From positions 1 to 22,506 of the IMG/VR virus record IMGVR_UViG_3300008996_000049: DNA of 22,506 nucleotides, one strand, 5' to 3'. Source of the stretch: a virus. Positions 21,271-22,506 of this stretch are shown here, piece by piece. The notes below the pieces were generated by a model. That model did no database searches. It was not told the origin of the DNA and saw nothing but the letters and a program-made list of their open reading frames with translations. The translations under genes and the position numbers were made by a program. Within the stretch, counting starts at the first letter, position 1. The number at the start of each line of letters is the position of its first letter.

Positions 21271-22506
21271 TTAAACACCAAAACGTTTTCTAAGAGATTC
21301 GTAATTTTGTAGTATTTCTGCTCCAGAAAGTCCTCGATTGTAAATTTTTGCATGGCTGATGTGGCCTTGAAAGTTATGTGTACCATCTACAACTGTTCCT
21401 CCATATGTTCCTAAGTAGTAGGTACTTGAAGGGATATTGCCTGTTTGTGCCCAGCTCGAAATTTCAACTCCGTTAACATAAGCTTTAGCAGTTGTACCAT
21501 TATACGTACCGGCGATGTGGGTCCAGGTATTATTAGGTATACTTCCATTCCAGTTATAGAGTCTACTATTGGTTGTTTGATTTGCCCAGTGCATAGCAAA
21601 AGTATTACCTCCATCTACTGAATCAATAATACCTAAGTACATACTGTTAGCAGCTGAGATTGCTCCTCCTCTATGTGTTCCGGTTCCTACTGATGCTTTT
21701 GTTGGTTTAATCCAAGCCTCGCAGGTAATTTGTGTTGTTGGCTGGTTAGTGAATGAATTTACTATCACATAATCATTTGTACCATCAAAGCTAAAGTAAT
21801 TGTCTTTTGTACCGTAGATTGGTAAACCAAAGTTTAAATGAGCTACTTGACCTCCGTTTGTTGTATAATTTTCATAAGACCACCCGTAAGCGTTTCCAGT
21901 ACCTAACCCTGGTTTACCGACCAAAACCCATTCTGGGGCTGCTATATAATCAGAATCTAAGTACCCCGTTGGCATCCCTAAATCATATAAGATTGTTCTT
22001 AAATCTGATGTGTATCTATCCGCTCTATGAGATCCTGCTACTACATATGTAGCGTTAGGAAAAACACTTTTAAGTGTGTTAAAATCTGATATAAACAACC
22101 CTATTTCAGTTAAATATCCATTTTCAGCTCCTGAGTAGTTATCATAACAATGTCCTCCTAGTCGGAAACCTCTAAAGTATGTTGTAGCTCCATTATCAAT
22201 CCAAGTTGATGTATCGTTATTATATACCCATAAATGTAAAGCTCTTGAAGCATCGTACAGTTTACCTCCTCCTCTAACATTAAGTCCGGGAGTCATTCCT
22301 TGTCTATTAACAGCATCACCTCCATAACTTGATTCAGGATAATCAATAGAGAAAACTGTATAGTAGGTTAAATTACCTACATAAACCCCGTTTACCTGCT
22401 GTACTCCTTCTGAGGGTGATAGTATGTTTTTTAACAGTGAATTAGCACTACTAAATAAATCATTACCTAAAGGAGAAATACCTTTTCGATTAAATGCATC
22501 TGCGGC
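21271..22506 (-). CDS. Adhesin or fibre protein with LamG-like domain, N-terminus missing
   Basis: The frame stays open to the right edge (411 residues seen plus stop), so this is the C-terminal part of a larger gene. The ATG at 22296 is internal because the 70 codons upstream are open and continuous (G-V-Y-V-G-N-L-T-Y-Y-T-V-F-S-I-D-Y-P...). Counted from that Met, residues about 1-160 form a Gly/Tyr-rich beta region (GFRLGGHCYDNYSGAENGYL). Residues 168-330 are a concanavalin-like LamG domain: Y-F-S-F-D-G-T-N-D-Y-V, I-T-C-E-A-W-I-K-P, N-N-T-W-T-H-I-A-G-T-Y-N-G, A-K-A-Y-V-N-G, and F-Q-G-H-I-S-H-A-K-I-Y-N-R-G-L-S. Such domains bind sugars and occur on phage receptor-binding and fibre proteins. 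It precedes the glycan enzyme pair, consistent with a carbohydrate theme. No exact late element is visible because the start is outside the window. Confidence 0.84.
   Translation of the reverse strand, partial: AADAFNRKGISPLGNDLFSSANSLLKNILSPSEGVQQVNGVYVGNLTYYTVFSIDYPESSYGGDAVNRQGMTPGLNVRGGGKLYDASRALHLWVYNNDTSTWIDNGATTYFRGFRLGGHCYDNYSGAENGYLTEIGLFISDFNTLKSVFPNATYVVAGSHRADRYTSDLRTILYDLGMPTGYLDSDYIAAPEWVLVGKPGLGTGNAYGWSYENYTTNGGQVAHLNFGLPIYGTKDNYFSFDGTNDYVIVNSFTNQPTTQITCEAWIKPTKASVGTGTHRGGAISAANSMYLGIIDSVDGGNTFAMHWANQTTNSRLYNWNGSIPNNTWTHIAGTYNGTTAKAYVNGVEISSWAQTGNIPSSTYYLGTYGGTVVDGTHNFQGHISHAKIYNRGLSGAEILQNYESLRKRFGV

Noticed and set aside
21411-21614. Minus-strand 67-codon frame inside the LamG-domain gene
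   Set aside because: It is another frame of the LamG coding region; the LamG frame has clear domain motifs, this one none.
22294-22296. ATG taken as the start of the LamG protein
   Set aside because: The frame is open for 70 codons upstream to the window edge with coherent protein-like sequence, so the true start is outside.
1-22506. tRNA genes, CRISPR arrays, insertion sequences or integration sites
   Set aside because: No cloverleaf, no regularly spaced repeats, and no transposase or integrase motif was seen on either strand.

Overview
This window looks like the late, virion-building region of an AT-rich tailed phage (or prophage) with a contractile, T4-type tail. Every gene I can support lies on the minus strand, so the biological order runs from high to low coordinates. 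A T4-like myovirus is supported by recognisable counterparts of the T4 neck proteins (gp13, gp14), tail sheath stabiliser (gp15), sheath (gp18), tube (gp19), chaperone/baseplate factor (gp26), tape measure, LysM wedge protein (gp53) and a hub. Starts mostly lack a well-placed Shine-Dalgarno sequence and are preceded by A/T-rich leaders. With the AT bias this suggests, but does not prove, a Bacteroidota (flavobacterial-type) host.

Layout in transcription order. At 22506-21271 is the C-terminal part of a large adhesin or fibre with a LamG-like domain, cut by the right edge. At 21233-19025 is a translationally coupled carbohydrate pair: a GH130-like beta-propeller enzyme and a TPR plus FkbM-methyltransferase protein. 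At 19002-17899 are a small coiled-coil protein and a repeat-rich fibre-like protein. At 17877-15033 is the neck and tail-completion block: gp13-like, a small protein with a capsid-targeting-like leader, gp14-like and gp15-like. At 14955-12726 are sheath and tube. At 12667-12161 is a remarkable 168-residue mini protein kinase with the same capsid-targeting-like leader. At 12112-11134 is a chaperone pair overlapping at a T7 run, a likely +1 frameshift. At 11093-8721 is the tape measure. At 8645-2369 are baseplate, hub and lysozyme genes. At 2367-1744 is a probable structural protein. At 1701-418 is a divergent family A DNA polymerase without a usable exonuclease domain, followed by an unknown gene overlapping it by 35 nt and leaving the left edge.

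The late genes appear to be individually tuned. Eight exact copies of TATTTATA (coding strand), plus two close variants, sit 4 to 28 nt upstream of gene starts. Several are directly preceded by a hairpin terminator of the previous gene. I read these as phage late promoter elements, some of which would give leaderless or nearly leaderless messages.

The most interesting biology is the pair of proteins (12161-12667 and 16409-16723) sharing an M-K/R-L-x-x-L-L-N-E-V start. This matches the form of T4 capsid-targeting peptides cleaved at L-x-E by the prohead protease. If that reading is right, the mini kinase would be packaged in the head and delivered into the host with the DNA. No RNA genes, CRISPR arrays, insertion sequences or attachment sites were seen, and there is no gene-free stretch over 300 bases.
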